A stretch of DNA of 64,000 nt, taken from positions 4,937,983 to 5,001,982 of the forward strand of contig CM053251.1 in NCBI GenBank assembly GCA_028583405.1. The letters run 5' to 3'. Origin of the DNA: Pogonophryne albipinna (Eukaryota > Chordata > Actinopteri > Perciformes > Artedidraconidae). A program made the position numbers and the translations under genes. Below the pieces are notes generated by a model. The model made no database searches. It was given only the letters and a program-made list of their open reading frames with translations, and had not been told where the DNA came from. Positions 49,763-63,310 of the stretch are shown in pieces; the first letter of the stretch is position 1, and each line of letters starts with the position of its first letter.

Positions 49763-51732
49763 CATAATGTTTCGATGTAAACTAACCTTAACTGCAAATC
49801 TTTGTATGAGGAATTTTTCTTCATTATTTTTCTTTTATTCAGTTTAGTTTTTTGGGACTTATGAGCGATTTTCTCTCTCGTCAGTGTCTCGTGTGTTACT
49901 GTCAGTGTTAACGGTTTACAGTGTCTTTCGGTGTGTCAGTCCAGGAGTCCAATCATCCAACCATTTCAATTTTTCACGATTTTACTTTCCTTGCTGTGCG
50001 CCATTGTCTCCCTGTTTTGTCGGCCCTCTGCTCCCAAACACTGAACTGTAGCAAAACCTCGCTTCGAAAGGTGTCAAAGTGTTGGGTGGAGTTTTCCCGG
50101 AGCATCACGTGGCCCCCGCTGTGGTCTTCCTTTCACTTGGCCCCTCTCCTCCACCCTCCCTCCCTCTGCAGCAGACGTCCTGGGTTGTCTTGCCTCCTGG
50201 CGCTAAACTCATTGAGTCGTGACTTCCTCTAAAATCCTGGCAGTGTCTTGCTTAGGGGAGTTGGAAATACTTGCATTTCCACCACGGGGCCAAACAGGAC
50301 TGCCGACATGCATTACGACAAACATAAAAAACAACTTTCTGTTATTGTTTCTTCCAAGCAGGAGTCGTTCGCCCAGCCTAGCAAAAGCTTCCCTTAAATG
50401 AGCAGTGTTTTATGAAGGTTGGGAGTTTGTTGGCGCTGGCCGGCTCCACTTGGCCCGGTCGTGGAAATTGATTGCAATCTAACTAAGAGGCTCTGAGCTC
50501 CAGACTGAACCCATGCCAAGCTTTGGATCGGTGGGCTGCACTAACGCTGAAGAAAGTCATTTAGGAAACGTAAATGTCCCTTTCTCTTTTTTTCCCATCC
50601 GCTGCACTCGTCCATTCCTTTTCATTCTTTAATCAATCATCTCGTCTGCGTCCTGATCCACCTTCACCCGCTCTCTCCTCATCACTCCTCGCCTCCCCCC
50701 CCTCCATCTCCATCTCTAAACGATGTCCTTGCTGGTCTCTCTTTAGGAGTCCATAGACGTACAGTAGAAGTAGCGTCTCTCGGTTTGCTGGCGTGCGCTC
50801 ATGGCTCTCTGCATCACTTTTTGTAGGGGGTGTTTTGGAGAGGAATCCATTTGCTGTTGTCAGTCTACCTGTAGACGGTTATGTCCTATGTTAGATTTTT
50901 GTACAACCTTTTTTGGGAACGTTCAGGGATTGTGCTTTTACCTGCATTGTCGTTATAGCTGCTTTGAAAGCGTAGCTAGTCAATCTATAAGCTAGCTATA
51001 CCACAAAGGGTTATGTGAGCTGAAGCAGGGTCAGCTGTCGTGTTTGTTTTTTCTTTTTAAAGCTCTTATTTGTAATTTGGGGATGTTGTAGTGAACGTGG
51101 CTTTAACTGTGTTCTCTGGAGACTGTTTGGAGGGGCAACTTTAAACAGATTTCCGAACACTGTTGAACTCATGTTGAACCCTAACCCTTAAACTTTTACC
51201 TGCAATCATGTCTGCAGACCAGAGGATAAGCTTTGTCTCACGGAGCTTTACTGTCCACTTTGAAGAGTAACCCCTTGATTTGTATTTATCTCCCCCAGTC
51301 TAATTCTGCTCTGTGAATGGATAAAAGGAATACCTGCCTCATACTCAAACAAAGTGTAGTGTCTTTTAAAAACTAATGGACCTGTATTTGCCTGTAACTT
51401 ATCGTCCTGTCCGTCTTAGTTAATGTGCTAGCATGTAGCTTGCATGAGAAAAAGGTTGTAGATAGTGTTGGAGACAAGAAGTGCCGACAAGCATCTCTCC
51501 TGAGACGAGTGGCAGGCTGACCTCACTGCTGGTCTCTGATCTGAAAACATACGCCGAGTCCCGGTCACACACATCGGTACAACGAGGAAGTAGGACTCAT
51601 TCTTAGAGGTTGAATGGCGTAGACTTGGGACGTGCAGATTCATATTCCAGGGCGTCAGTGCAGTAATGACCTGCTGTCACCAGATGTCGGCAAACAGCAG
51701 CTTCTCTAAATCAGTCAGACCAATATCTCCTG

Positions 51733-51759
51733 CCCCCCCCCCCCCCCCCCCCCCCCCCC
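51733..51759 (+). repeat. Poly(C) run in the 3'UTR
   Basis: Twenty-seven consecutive C. A possible poly(C)-binding protein site, or assembly-sensitive homopolymer. Confidence 0.9.
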
Positions 51760-52478
51760 ACTCGACTCTCACCATCCTTTCCAGGCAGTCGCACACTAGC
51801 TGCCAGTCATCTTTAATTTTTGTAGTACGGACATTTTTAAATTATGTTTTCTAAAAAGGTGTGCATAATCTTCAATTGTTTTCTTTTCAGTTGGATTGAT
51901 AATCATTTTTTGGAATTTTTTGTTTTTACCCCGAAATCTTGGGTGTTAGTTTTCGCATTTTATTGTTTCAACAACCATTTTTATTATAATTTCATGTATA
52001 TAGTGTTGCCTTTACTGGATACTCTTACAAGCGCACCCATACACACTTTTCACTTTGGGTTCATGCACACCCACACACATACCTGGATATGCACGGCAGG
52101 CATGATGTCTGTGACTCTGGTGTGCATTATGTGTGTATGTGTGTTTGTGTATGAGTGTGAGGTGTGTAGTATTCGACCCAAACAGACTCGGAGACACTCC
52201 TACGTGCGATGCATTCACAAACATGTTATTATTTCGATGACTAAAACAGCGTCTTTGTTTTTAGGGCGTATTCTTTTGGATGACAAGTCTTCCTTTTGAA
52301 TAAATATCCATATCACATGGGAATAGTGCTGTCATGTATGTTAATTTGTACAATGGCTGATGATGTCATCAAGACGAGACCCAACCGCATGCTGTGGTGG
52401 GCCTGCGTCTGTTGGATGTTCATACAGTATTTGTTTTATTGTTTTTTTTGTTAAAATACCAGTTCAGTTGTTGACTTC

Positions 52479-52484
52479 AATAAA
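52479..52484 (+). terminator. Distal poly(A) signal of cadm3
   Basis: AATAAA followed about 25 nt later by TTGTCTTGTCTTTGTTG, a good GT/T-rich downstream element. The likely main cleavage site is near 52500. Confidence 0.65.
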
Positions 52485-53721
52485 CATGCATTTGGGTTAA
52501 TTTCACTTGTCTTGTCTTTGTTGCTTCAAGGTTTAGAACATTTCAAAATAAGATCCTGAATGTTTAAACGTTTAATGAAATCAGACCGGTTTGCGCTGCA
52601 CTGCTTTAGGAAAAAGACCAACCCTTGCATTTCCACAAGAAGATAAAACAGTGCTCTTCAAAAATCAATATTCAAAATACAAAATAGCTCACTTGAATTA
52701 TCAATACCTCCTACATCTCTGGATTTAATAACTAAGTATTTTTACTTGATAAGCACTTGGAAATGGATTTTGGACCTTAGTTAATTTTTTTTACAGATCT
52801 GGATTTTCTAAAGGGTAAATATCTTCCTTTTAATCAGGCATTGTTTTCTTACTGTGTCGTTCTGAACATTACATTATTATGAAAATAATGGATATAAAAG
52901 CTATGGTGGATAAGGGAGATTAGTAAAGCATTTAATGATTTTATGTCAAGGATATCTAGACAATTCTTGTTGCTTTTTTTGATGCGGTCCAAAACATTTG
53001 ACTACATTTCCAAGCCTAACATGCCCTTAAACTCATTTTAAAAGTGCTGTTTCGATAACATTTCAAAACACAGAAAATATCATTTGAATGATCAATACAT
53101 CATTCATCTTTGTACTGAGTATTCTGTACTTGATATCGTCACCTTCTTAAACTAATGGCCTAAGTCATATTTCAAAGTTTTTCAAAAAACAGCAAAAACT
53201 GAACCAAATATAGAATATATGATATATATTAATTATTTCACACAAAAAGGTTGTGACAATATATGACTATTGACATACAAATAACACTGTCTGTCAATTG
53301 TGTAAAATAAGAGGATTAGATGCCAATTTACGAACATGTTGTTGTGACTTAGGCAATTTGAAACCTGACTTAGGCCTTATTACTTCTGGAGTAAGTGACT
53401 TGGGCAAAACAATGCACTTCTCTTTCCCGCATTACTGTGACAGACCATGGGGCTGGGTCAGCCACTAGAGGAGCATACAGAGACTCAGGAAACAGAGGGC
53501 AGTTTGGCCGTGGTTGGCCCTTTAATTCAATATAGCAAACTCAAAAGGTACAACTTAAATCACTCTTAGCTAAATAAAACCAAAGGCAAGTAAATCAAAC
53601 CCTGAGGAGGCATGTACCTCTCCTCACTACTCCCTCCAGCTCTTCTTTGCTGTGTTTTTAATTGTAGCTAACCCTTTTCCATTTAAATCAGTTTCTCCCC
53701 TGAACCTTTCTCAGTCATCTT

Positions 53722-53851
<130 letters not shown>

Positions 53852-53854
53852 TAA

Positions 53855-54833
53855 TTATGTGGCAAATTGTCAAAAAGCTGATGACACTCGAAGGGCATGA
53901 CATGTTTCATGGATGGAAGGTCCTGAAACCTTCTTGCCTTGATTGGCAGAGCGTCAACTTCAGCAGTTGCCTGTTGATATTCCTGATGTAGTTGGGATGG
54001 TTGTGCCTGGGAGAAAAGGAACTTCTTGTCTTTGTAGGTCGCTGTGCTTCTGCAGTAGTGTGAATCAACAGTGGGCAGATCCTATAACCAGTCCTTAAGG
54101 AAATCTGTGACAGCAGTTTCCAGCTTTGCATTTTTGCCACTCTTAGGTGGAGATGTAGTTGGCGGGTCTGCCACTTGTTCGTCATGGTCGATGGTGTCTT
54201 TGTTCAGCCAGTGTAATGGTTATTTCAGGGATACCAAGTGTAGAAGAAAAAAAGCTTTGCACACTTTAAGATTTGTTCCATCTTGAAGTTTCAGTTGGTA
54301 GGAAAATGATGAACTGCGCCTGGATCCCTCACCAACTTTCTTTCTTTTGCTTCATGGCAACCTTTGTGACCAAAGTGGTGACGTATAACCGATGTTCTTC
54401 CCAGTTGTCCATTGACCAAACTTTCTGAAATATCCACTGCCTCTGCTCTTCTGTAATGGATTGACAGTCTCAAGTCGTGACTCGTTGACAGAACTTCGAA
54501 TTGCAGGGAAGGCCCATAGCCTTTGCAGCTATTTCTTTGCCACCTTTGGCCTTGTATGCCATTCCTTTGAGATGTTTCTTCTTGGATTCATTTTGCTTCC
54601 ATGTTTCTGAGGTATTTATGTTGTTTCCTTTTGACCGTATTGTTTTCATACACATCCTTTAGATGAGGACCATAATGTTCTGAAGTTGCTAACAGACTGT
54701 CTTCATTTTCAGGGACAGAGGACTCATCAGAGGATGGATTGTAGTTTGGGTCAATGATAACATCATCATCATCTATGTCTTCTTCATGGTGTGTACGGTC
54801 TGCTAAGGCATCTTCAGCAACACTCTTCTTCAA
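53855..54833 (-). pseudogene. Decayed transposase-like gene of the 3.2-kb element
   Basis: Read on the minus strand, the N-terminal part (54833-54660) is acidic (EEDIDDDDVIIDPNYNPSSD). After a frameshift, 54655-54329 is basic and then Cys-containing (KAMGLPCNSKFC), and in the same frame past one TGA at 54470-54472 it reads SITEEQRQWIFQKVWSM. Later pieces in shifted frames give DGTNLKVCKAFFL and PTVDSHYCRSTATYKD. The order acidic region, K/R-rich segment, G-x-P-C...C with EEQRQ-x-IF, VCK-x-FFL and SHYCR is one I know from large uncharacterised transposase-like proteins of fish and insects. Their longer C-terminal catalytic half is absent. At least three frame breaks and several stops make it non-functional. 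An acidic stretch at 55340-55260 may be an upstream part. Confidence 0.6.
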
Positions 54834-55683
54834 TGAAAGTGTTTAGGTTATTATCTGCTCCATCTGATTCAGGGTGTTTCTCAATGTCGAGTAAAGCTGC
54901 TCCAGAGCCACTATTTCAAGGATACTACGTCATCGAGTGCCGCCGAAGGACTGTTCCAATGTCCAGGATCCTTGGAATTCTACCGAGGCCGGCGTAATTC
55001 GTTGCTGGAAATTTCGAGGCTGCACATGTGTAGACTCCGCGGTCTTAAAATCCCCACAATGCTTTGCGCACGGACCAATTCCCAAAATCTTTGGCAGAAA
55101 ATGTGAGGCGGGGCCTCTCATATGACGCACACCTGCACACGTGCTAGCCTGTTCCATTCTTCGTTCTCCGAAAGCCAGGAATGATTCTTGCCTAGCTTCT
55201 GATGGACCTGACTCGGAGGACAAGGAAGGGTCCTCGACATTGAGAAACACACAGTGTCTTGGCCTGGTACATGCTGCTCCACCTCTTTAACGACAGTCTC
55301 ATTTTCATTGGATGATTCCTGATCGGTGTCTGAAAAGTCAAGTGCATCTCCTACCAAAAAGGAGTAGGCGTACGGTCACAACTGTGTGATCATTGTGAAA
55401 AACGTTTTTGTAATTGCACTGTGGTCCTATGCATTAATACATTAAAGCTATTTAATGAATATTATTTGGCCAAATTCAGTTAAAAAAACCATTTAATCTT
55501 TCCTAATAAGATGGAAATGTAATGTGGAAAAAGGACAATATTAAGAATTAAAACAGACAAACGCAAAATGTACTTTTCCTTATTTATAATTATGCTGTAA
55601 TTGTAACCATTAGTTTTGAAAGATTAGATTCGTTTTTAGATGAGTCTTTATTGTCCCAGAGGGAAATGTGTGCAAGCTTCATG

Positions 55684-55965
55684 GAGCTACAGAAGCTACA
55701 GTAACTATAGTACCTACAGTAGCTACATTAGCTACAGTAACTATAGTACCTACAGTAGCTACATTAGCTACAGTAACTATAGTACCTACAGTAGCTACAT
55801 TAGCTACAGTAGCTACAGTACCTACAGTAGCTACATTAGCTACAGTAGCTACAGTACCTACAGTAGCTACATTAGCTACAGTAACTATAGTACCTACAGT
55901 AGCTACATTAGCTACAGTAGCTACAGTACCTACAGTAGCTACATTAGCTACAGTAATTATAAATT
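55684..55965. repeat. 36-bp minisatellite built of shorter GCTACAGTA/ACTAC blocks
   Basis: About eight copies of a 36-bp unit containing GCTACAGTAACTATAGTACC or the variant GCTACAGTAGCTACAGTACC. It lies just after TTTATTGTCCCAGAGGGAAA, a LINE-tail-like sequence. Frames on both strands are repeat artefacts. Confidence 0.93.
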
Positions 55966-58189
55966 GTGAAATTAAAAGACTAAATAACAACATTTATAGC
56001 CTAGCCTATAGTATAGTAAACATCACTTACCAACAGGGGACAAGCCCTGAACCATGAAAATAACTTAATTTATCTGTTAGCTTTTCTTTCTTCTTGAATC
56101 AGCCATTTTGTAAAGCTTGTCAAATTGCCTAAGTCACAAGACAATGTGACTTAAGCAATTATCTTTTAAAAATATATTGCCTAAGTCACACTCTTGACAT
56201 AGGCCATTATATTATCAGGGTAGGAACAGCACTTTCTTTTCAATAAGGATGAAGGCAATTTGACCAGAGGTGGCCAGCATCAAGAAGAGATGACTTAGGC
56301 CATTAGTTTAAGAAGGTGACGATATGCAATTTGTATTTTTTTAAATGGATAAGGGTAAGTATCTCCCTTTATATCAAGCATTGTTTACTTAGTGACTGTG
56401 TACAAAAGTACTAAACATTATTCTTTAAATACATCATATATTGAATTGGTTGGGTGGGATGTATTGCTAAGATGAGGAGGAGAGATATATTATAGGGTTT
56501 TATGTGTTGTATTATACAGTGATTTGGTATAAGATAAGATGGTACTTTTTTTGTTGCAGCAGCATAAAAGACAAGGCATTTTTACAATAAAACAAAACTA
56601 GAAATACACAAGAAAAGAAAATAGAAAATATACATTTTAGACAAGATATTCGATAATATTTAGAGTCCAAACATGTATGTATTTTGGATGTCTTAGCTCA
56701 CTAATCCAGTTCTCCCTGAATGTGAGGCCATCAACAGGTTCCAGAAAGCCTGTAACAGTTAGATGTCATGTCCAACAGAGGGCAGTGCAATGCAATCATT
56801 CAAAGTCACTTATTCACTGAAAAACTAAAAATGCAGGTTGGTTAAAAATGAGGAAAACCACTGACTCCTTTTTCTACTAATTGAATTATATTGCATGTTT
56901 AGAGGTGTTCTTTATTAAATCATTAGATTGATAAATAATGTCAGAGAAAAGTCTGTTTTAGTGCTTTTGATCTGAGTTTCTATCCGGTTGCCTTCCTCTC
57001 ATCTTTCCCTCTTTAATACTGACTGTGGTTTTGGGAATATTGTTCCCACATGTTGACGGTCTGTTAGTTATTGAGCAGACTTACATTGTACACATGCTAC
57101 CACTTCATTACACTGTAAGTAGTCGCACTCCTCACACTGGAGGATAGCTCTGAGGGTAATGTGATGAAGTTAAACTGAAGAGAATACATAGGTGCTAAAA
57201 GAAAGTGTGCAGTGCAAATAAGTCACTTTAACAATCTCTATCGATATGCACTGTAAGATCCTACTGAAAAATGATGAAAGTAACTGTTATATTAATGTGT
57301 AACTGAGGTCACTATAGTCAACGATTGAATTCATACTGTGTGACGCATCTCTTATGTTACAGGAATATACTTTAATAGTATTACAGGAATATCATTGTTA
57401 CATAGAGTCAGGGTCACTGCAGTTTCACTATACAGCAAATGCTTTGAACAAAAGAGTAGGATAATCAAACAGGTACCACTATAGTTCTTAATTGAAATAT
57501 TGAGTATTGACTAATAGGGAGTAATAGTTTCATAACATTGAATATTCATCACTTCTTAAACAACTGTGAAAGTTAATTAAAAAAGTCGATTAGAGTGGCC
57601 TAGCAAAGCATTTAGATTCAAACGTTAAAAATAACTAAAAACTGACTGTAATCGGGGGACCTGACATCATCTTTCTGCAATGATGTCCCTAAAAACGTTC
57701 GTGTCTCACCTTATACTCCATGCAACGAGCTAATTGACAAAAAGGCTTTTCAGAGCTTTTCAAATGTTGGATAACTTCATTATTGATTGCTAACAAAGAT
57801 ATTAGTTTGCTTTAGAAGTACTTATTTACCCTTATTCATTGTGTCCTCTCCCGTTTTCGTCATGGCCTACGAACCGGGTCATGACAGAATGGCGGCTCGT
57901 CAGGGATTTTAACCTGTGACCTCTCTCTTAATCGTCAGAACATTTAGTGAGAATAAATACCGAATACAGATTTCATCAAATTTGTATTGCAGCATATTGC
58001 CATATATGCGAAATGCTAAAACGGCTAAGTGCCTATAGAATAAACCTGATTTTCTGTATTAACAAAGAATGTAGTGTGTCCTTTAATTGTTGTAATAACT
58101 CCTACACCAGTTGTCATTTTATAGTATTTTTATCTAGATATTATAAGAGGTTAAGGTGAAGTAATTTAAATACAAAATAAAATGTTAAG

Positions 58190-58460
58190 CTTCAGTTTGC
58201 ACTACTGGGCCTAAAGAAGTGGAATTCTTTGCCCAATGATTTAAAGGGCTGTAAGAACAATTTTATGTTTAAGAAAATGTATAAAGATAGCATAATTAGA
58301 CAGTAGTTGACTTTTGATTGTGTTCTGGTTTTAGGTTTCAGTATTTGTAAGCAACTGTGACTGAAAGAATATTGCTTTTATATTAGGCTACTTATGTATG
58401 GTTATTTCATTTTTTTCTTCTCCCTGCTCCTTTCCACCATGCGCTATACAAATAAAAAAA
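58190..58460 (+). mobile_element. LINE fragment: end of the reverse-transcriptase ORF and 3' tail
   Basis: Around 58217-58300 a frame reads KKWNSLPNDLKGCKNNFMFK then KMYKD, the W-N-x-L-P...F-K motif found at the C-terminus of many LINE polyproteins. About 110 nt later comes CTTCTCCCTGCTCCTTTCC and an A-rich end (58450-58465). Only the last part of the element is present. Confidence 0.55.
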
Positions 58461-58569
58461 AATCAGTATAAGTGTACATGTTTTGTAAAGTGTACATGTT
58501 AAAATAACTGCCATGTGTCGAATAAACAAAATAATAAATACATTTGAGCATTTAATACATTTGATGTTT

Positions 58570-59059
58570 GAAGTTTAAAGCGCAGTTCTCTGTCCGGCCG
58601 CTGCAGCGCGCTCCTCCTCTCTGTGGAGTCCAAAACGGAGATTTGGAGAGGGGAGGCGTGGAGGAGGGGGGGGGGGGGAGGGGGTGTGTGCTACTGATTG
58701 TATGAGAGGAGGGGGGCCAGAGAGGGAGAAAGCGAGCGAAAAGAGGGAGAGAGGAATTCAGTCCTGTTCAAATGGGAATCTAAAGCGCAGGCAGAGAAAC
58801 ACAGAGAGAGGAGAGAGACACACAAAAAAAGTGGAGACAGATTTATTTTAGGCTCGGGGAAAAACAGGAAAACGAGTGAAATAAAGAAAAGAAGGAGAAA
58901 GGAAAAGAAGCTTTGGATATTTTTCCTCTAAATGTGTCTTGTTTCACTCTCATGACTCTGAGAGGATTCCAGTTACATTGAGCCGCTCCGGAGGAATTGA
59001 TGGTGTCTTTTCGGGGAAGCAGAGCCGAGGGGAGGAATCTGAATGCGCGCGGCTAAACC
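58570..59059 (+). promoter_or_regulatory. Promoter-proximal region and 5'UTR of the downstream gene
   Basis: GC- and CpG-bearing sequence (CCGGCCGCTGCAGCGCGCTC about 58596-58615) passes into a purine-rich leader with a G run (58668-58679). Several upstream ATGs occur, one opening a 77-codon Arg/Glu/Lys-rich frame (58698-58931). The transcription start is not defined by sequence; the CpG-rich part is the likely promoter. Confidence 0.45.
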
Positions 59060-59105
59060 ATGCCAGCCCTGTGGATCATAACTTTGGCGATCACTTTGAA
59101 CCAAG
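59060..59105 (+). CDS. First coding exon (signal peptide) of an unidentified secreted or membrane protein
   Basis: ATG at 59060 in a good context (AACCATGC) encodes MPALWIITLAITLNQ and stops at a consensus donor (CAAG/GTGAGT at 59106) in phase 1. A short signal-peptide exon ending in phase 1 is typical of immunoglobulin-superfamily genes. In human, IGSF9 lies in the same chromosome 1q23 region as CADM3 and its signal peptide ends SQG at a similar place, so an igsf9-type gene is a reasonable guess, but 15 residues cannot identify it. CA-rich sequence follows the donor here too. Remaining exons are beyond the window. Confidence 0.6.
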
Positions 59106-59282
59106 GTGAGTTAAACACACACTCAGTCCAATCACACACAAACACACTGAACTGACTCAGGTGCGAGCAACAACAGAAACTTTCTTTTTTTCTTTCTTAA
59201 TTTGTCCTCCATGACCCTTCCTATTTGCACCCTGTAGTGTGCGCTGCGCTTTCTGAGTGTCTTTCTCTCTGTGCTGGCAGCG

Positions 59283-59283
<1 letters not shown>

Positions 59284-59363
<80 letters not shown>
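59284..59363 (+). repeat. (GT)n microsatellite
   Basis: About 40 units; first of five alternating-orientation arrays. Confidence 0.97.
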
Positions 59364-59365
<2 letters not shown>

Positions 59366-59823
59366 AGAATGTGTTGTGTTGTTATAGATTTGTGCTTCCC
59401 TGGACATCATCGTCACGGCCCACAGGAGCTGAGGGGAAAAGAGTCATGGGGTGTTCAGGGTCTCTTCTCTGCTGAGGGAAAGAATGTGTTTTAGAGTGCA
59501 GACACACACGTTCATTTTTTTCTTCAATTACACGTTTTTTACGGGAGGGTCGGATGTGCAGCATCTGCACACGACATTGCTTTGACGTGACCTTTGAAAC
59601 GCATGAATGGATATATTTGGTTGACACAAACAAACGCAGTGTGGGTCACCGGAGGATGTGCTACAGGCACGCGCACGCACTCTCTCACGCGCGCGCGCGC
59701 ACACACACACACACATTGCGCATAGCCTGCCACCCGGGGATGATTGATGAGGCGAGGATCCAATGCACAGTCTGGTCACCAGGCTTTAACATGAGTCACA
59801 CTGGATCCATTTCCAACACACAT

Positions 59824-59933
<110 letters not shown>

Positions 59934-59978
59934 GATAAAGAGTGTAATGACCAGCACAGGAATCCCTTGAGAGAGAAA

Positions 59979-59981
<3 letters not shown>

Positions 59982-60070
<89 letters not shown>
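59982..60070 (+). repeat. (GT)n microsatellite
   Basis: About 44 units with two ATGT interruptions, only 50 bp after a CA array. Confidence 0.95.
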
Positions 60071-60073
<3 letters not shown>

Positions 60074-60274
60074 TCATCCCCCTATTAGCATGCAGGTAGA
60101 GTCTCGTGCTCGTGCCCGTGCGCGTCCACTGCAGACGTGCAGGTGCCAAGAAAAATTCATATTTTGCCGTAAAGACGGAGACATAATCACTGGACTGGAG
60201 AAGAGCCCCATTACTAATATTAATGCCCCTATTTATCGATCACCTTGATAGATTGCCCTCTTGCTCTCTCCTTC

Positions 60275-60418
<144 letters not shown>

Positions 60419-60532
60419 CAGTGGGGCGAGGATGAGTGTGCGAGCGTGTGGTGGACAGTCAGGGCTGAAAAGACAGAGGTGATTAATCGAGGTGGCCTGA
60501 TGTGAACAACAGTTCAGCTCTCTGTGTGTGTG

Positions 60533-60534
<2 letters not shown>

Positions 60535-60624
<90 letters not shown>
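60535..60624 (+). repeat. (GT)n microsatellite
   Basis: About 45 units, ending the alternating cluster. Confidence 0.97.
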
Positions 60625-60626
<2 letters not shown>

Positions 60627-62129
60627 CTGTGTTAGCACCTGGGTCCCGGGTACCGCAGGCCCCTGGTGTGATACACAGAGACGTTGATCTGCCCAGACAG
60701 ACAGTCAGAGGAGCCCTCAGACTGGAGCGCACCGCCTGAATAGGATAGAAAATGTTTAATATTGCTCTGTAGAACAAGGTCAAACAGATACATGTTAGAA
60801 AAGATCTGCACCCAGTCTGAGCATCTTGGGTTGAAGAGTGGGTGCTTTTGTCTGGAATAGAAGAACATGCACCAGATTACATTTTCTATGATACATAATG
60901 TTAATTAATGTTCTAAAGAGCTCAGATTAATTGGGGATAAAGCTACTGAGAGTGTTGGTTGTGGGATGAAAGGGTAAAGAATTAGGAAAGTTAGATTTTT
61001 CTAGCTATGGAGAATCTAACGGAACAAAACAAAGGGGAGCAGGAAGAGAAAAGAACAAGGCTGAAAAGAGCAAAAGAGAACAGAAGGAACCGAGATCAGA
61101 ACAGCAACAACAGAACAGGAAGGAGCGTGCAACAGAAGAGGTAGAACAGTAAAGGAACAGGATGAAAAGGAACAAAGCAGAAGAGGACAGAACAGAAAAC
61201 ACAGAGCAGAGGAGATGGGAAGCAGCAGATCAGAGTCTCACGCTGAGCCGGTGTAAGCCTGTAAATGTGATCAGGGTGAATCCGTCCGCTACATGCAGCA
61301 GCTGCAGCTAAAGTGTGTTCAGCCTGTCTGGAGGCTTCCAGGTGTCTCTGCCTTCTCAAAGGACACAGAAAAACACCAAAACAAGTCACTTCAACATTTT
61401 TTATTGGAGATGTAAGCTCCTACTGAAAAATGACTGCATGCGTGACGAACAATCACAAGAGGTCACTCATTGATCTAGCACATAATGTAGGACACATCTC
61501 TTCTGTCACAGGAATAGAGGTAATATTACAGCGACTGGCATTGTGACATAAAGTCAGGGTCACTGCAGATAGTTTTCCTTACATCAAATGCTTCGAACCG
61601 AATAGCGATATACAAGATATCACACATATCATTAATAATACATACACAAATAATAAAAACTATTGGGGCCGTGGCCATACACTACATGACCGAATGTTTC
61701 TCCAATTGTGTCCCTGCCCACTTCGACCAGCGGGAAAAGACAGATATGTAGAAATCTGTAACAACAATCCTAACATTGGTATAAACGCAGTGCGCTCCAT
61801 GCAGCAGCCTGGTGTGTTGGTGCTGTCTGAGACGTCCAGGTGTGTCTGCCCGCTGACAGCCTCTCCTCTCAGAGCCTGATTTACTGCTCAGTCCTCTCCA
61901 TCACTGGCCGACCGCACGTCTGCAGGCCTCTGTAATTACCACCCAGCCTCTCGTATGTGTGTGTGTGTGTGTGTGTGTTATTTTTTTAATGCAGTAGATG
62001 AACACCTGATTTATTAAACAAAAATACAGTGTGTACTTTAAATTGAAGAACTAAAACAGCATAGTATTTTGTAGGCCTTACCTTGATTTAGGATGACACA
62101 TTGTTGTGTTGACTTACACACGCAAAAAG

Positions 62130-62245
62130 CATCTTATTGAGTAAGTAATCAGATTATATTACCGTTATATTGTGTTACTTAGATCATGTTACTGATTATA
62201 TTGTTGTACATGTAACTATAGTATTTGTAATGGATTACATTTTGA
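62130..62245. repeat. Fragment of the GTAATCAGATTA-type DNA element
   Basis: AGTAAGTAATCAGATTATAT and GTAATGGATTACATTTTGAC match motifs of the element at 18168-18725. Confidence 0.4.
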
Positions 62246-62969
62246 CAGTCGATTCTTGAACAGCACTTCTGCTCGAGCTGAACATGTTTGCAGCCTGATC
62301 ATGCAAGCAAAGCAAGTAAGAGAATTCCTGCACTGCAAGCACCTGTCCCGTCTCTCTCTCTTTCACACACACACAGACTTTCTTTTTCTCCCTTTTCTCC
62401 CCCCGCCCCCTCCTCCCACTCTTTTCTACCGTCACAAGAATAGAGCAGAGGCGCAGATGTAAAGAGACAGGCCAAAAGACGGAGAGATGGAGGCAGAGAG
62501 AGACGAAGAAAGGAAGAGACAGCGGGGTTCAGGCCTAATCTGTTGACAAGAGGGGATGTTTGAGGATAAACAGAGCAAGGGCGCTTAGGAAGCAAAGAGA
62601 GAGGGGGAGAGGGAGAGGGAGAGGGAGAGGGGGAGAGGGAGAGAGGAGGCCCTGTTGTCTTGGATTCTTTTCTTTAATGGAAACCCAGCTGGACCATCAA
62701 TGTTTGATGGATTACATCAGCACAGGTTTACACCAAAATGGGCTCCGGGGGCTTTGAGGGTTCCTCAGGAAATCTGTTACGATGCTTCTAGAACTGCTAC
62801 GTCACAAAACTGGAATCTCCTTTAAATTCTTGAAAACGTGTCACTTCTAATTCATTTCATGATGTAATGCAAGTTGCCTTCGCAGCCAGATATACTTTGA
62901 CTTGCAAGACCGCAAGACTTCAGTTACACTAAACTTGCTTAACTGCTGTCTTGTTGGTGTTTCGACCTT

Positions 62970-63310
62970 TCATGTGGTGTGTTTTTTTGTGCATGTAAAT
63001 GGTCTGCAAAGGCTACAATCCCAAAGTTCCCTCCAGAAGGGGTTTCTCTGCATGAAACGCCTCCTTTGGTGTCCTTCGTTTACTTTTATAACATAGTGAC
63101 ATCACTAAGTAACACTCGCACTTCTATTGGCTTTTGCGCTCAAACACATTGTATACGTGATAGGCTAAGGGGCGGGACATGTCTAAGCAGTTGGCTAATC
63201 ACAACAGAGACGGCCAGCTAACCAATCAGAGCAGACTGGGCTCTGGTTTCAGACAGAGGGTGAAAAGAGGTGCTGCAGCACAGGCAGTATGAGAGAAATA
63301 AAGAGCTTTT
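62970..63310 (+). repeat. Dispersed repeat, family A, long copy
   Basis: Contains CATGTAAATGGTCTGCAAAG, GATAGGCTAAGGGGCGGGAC and CAGAGCAGACTGGGCTCTGG, as in the 23630 copy, and continues to GGTGAAAAGAGGTGCTGCAG. Confidence 0.7.

Larger units (their letters stand above)
48871..52505 (+). other. cadm3: cadm3 3' untranslated region
   Basis: No splice acceptor or other gene is evident after the stop codon. Poly(A) signals occur at about 49753 and 52479. Contents include a TA-rich run (49498-49528), a Pumilio-type motif (49569), a run of 27 C (51733-51759) and a short CA/TG-rich part (52060-52160). The length to the distal signal would be about 3.6 kb, which is usual for neuronal adhesion genes. 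The exact end is not proven. Confidence 0.6.

Noticed and set aside
54930..55250. 106-codon minus-strand frame inside the transposon
   Set aside because: It spans sequence that looks like a separate short insertion (around 54912-55140) and shows no transposase motif, so it was not merged into the pseudogene.
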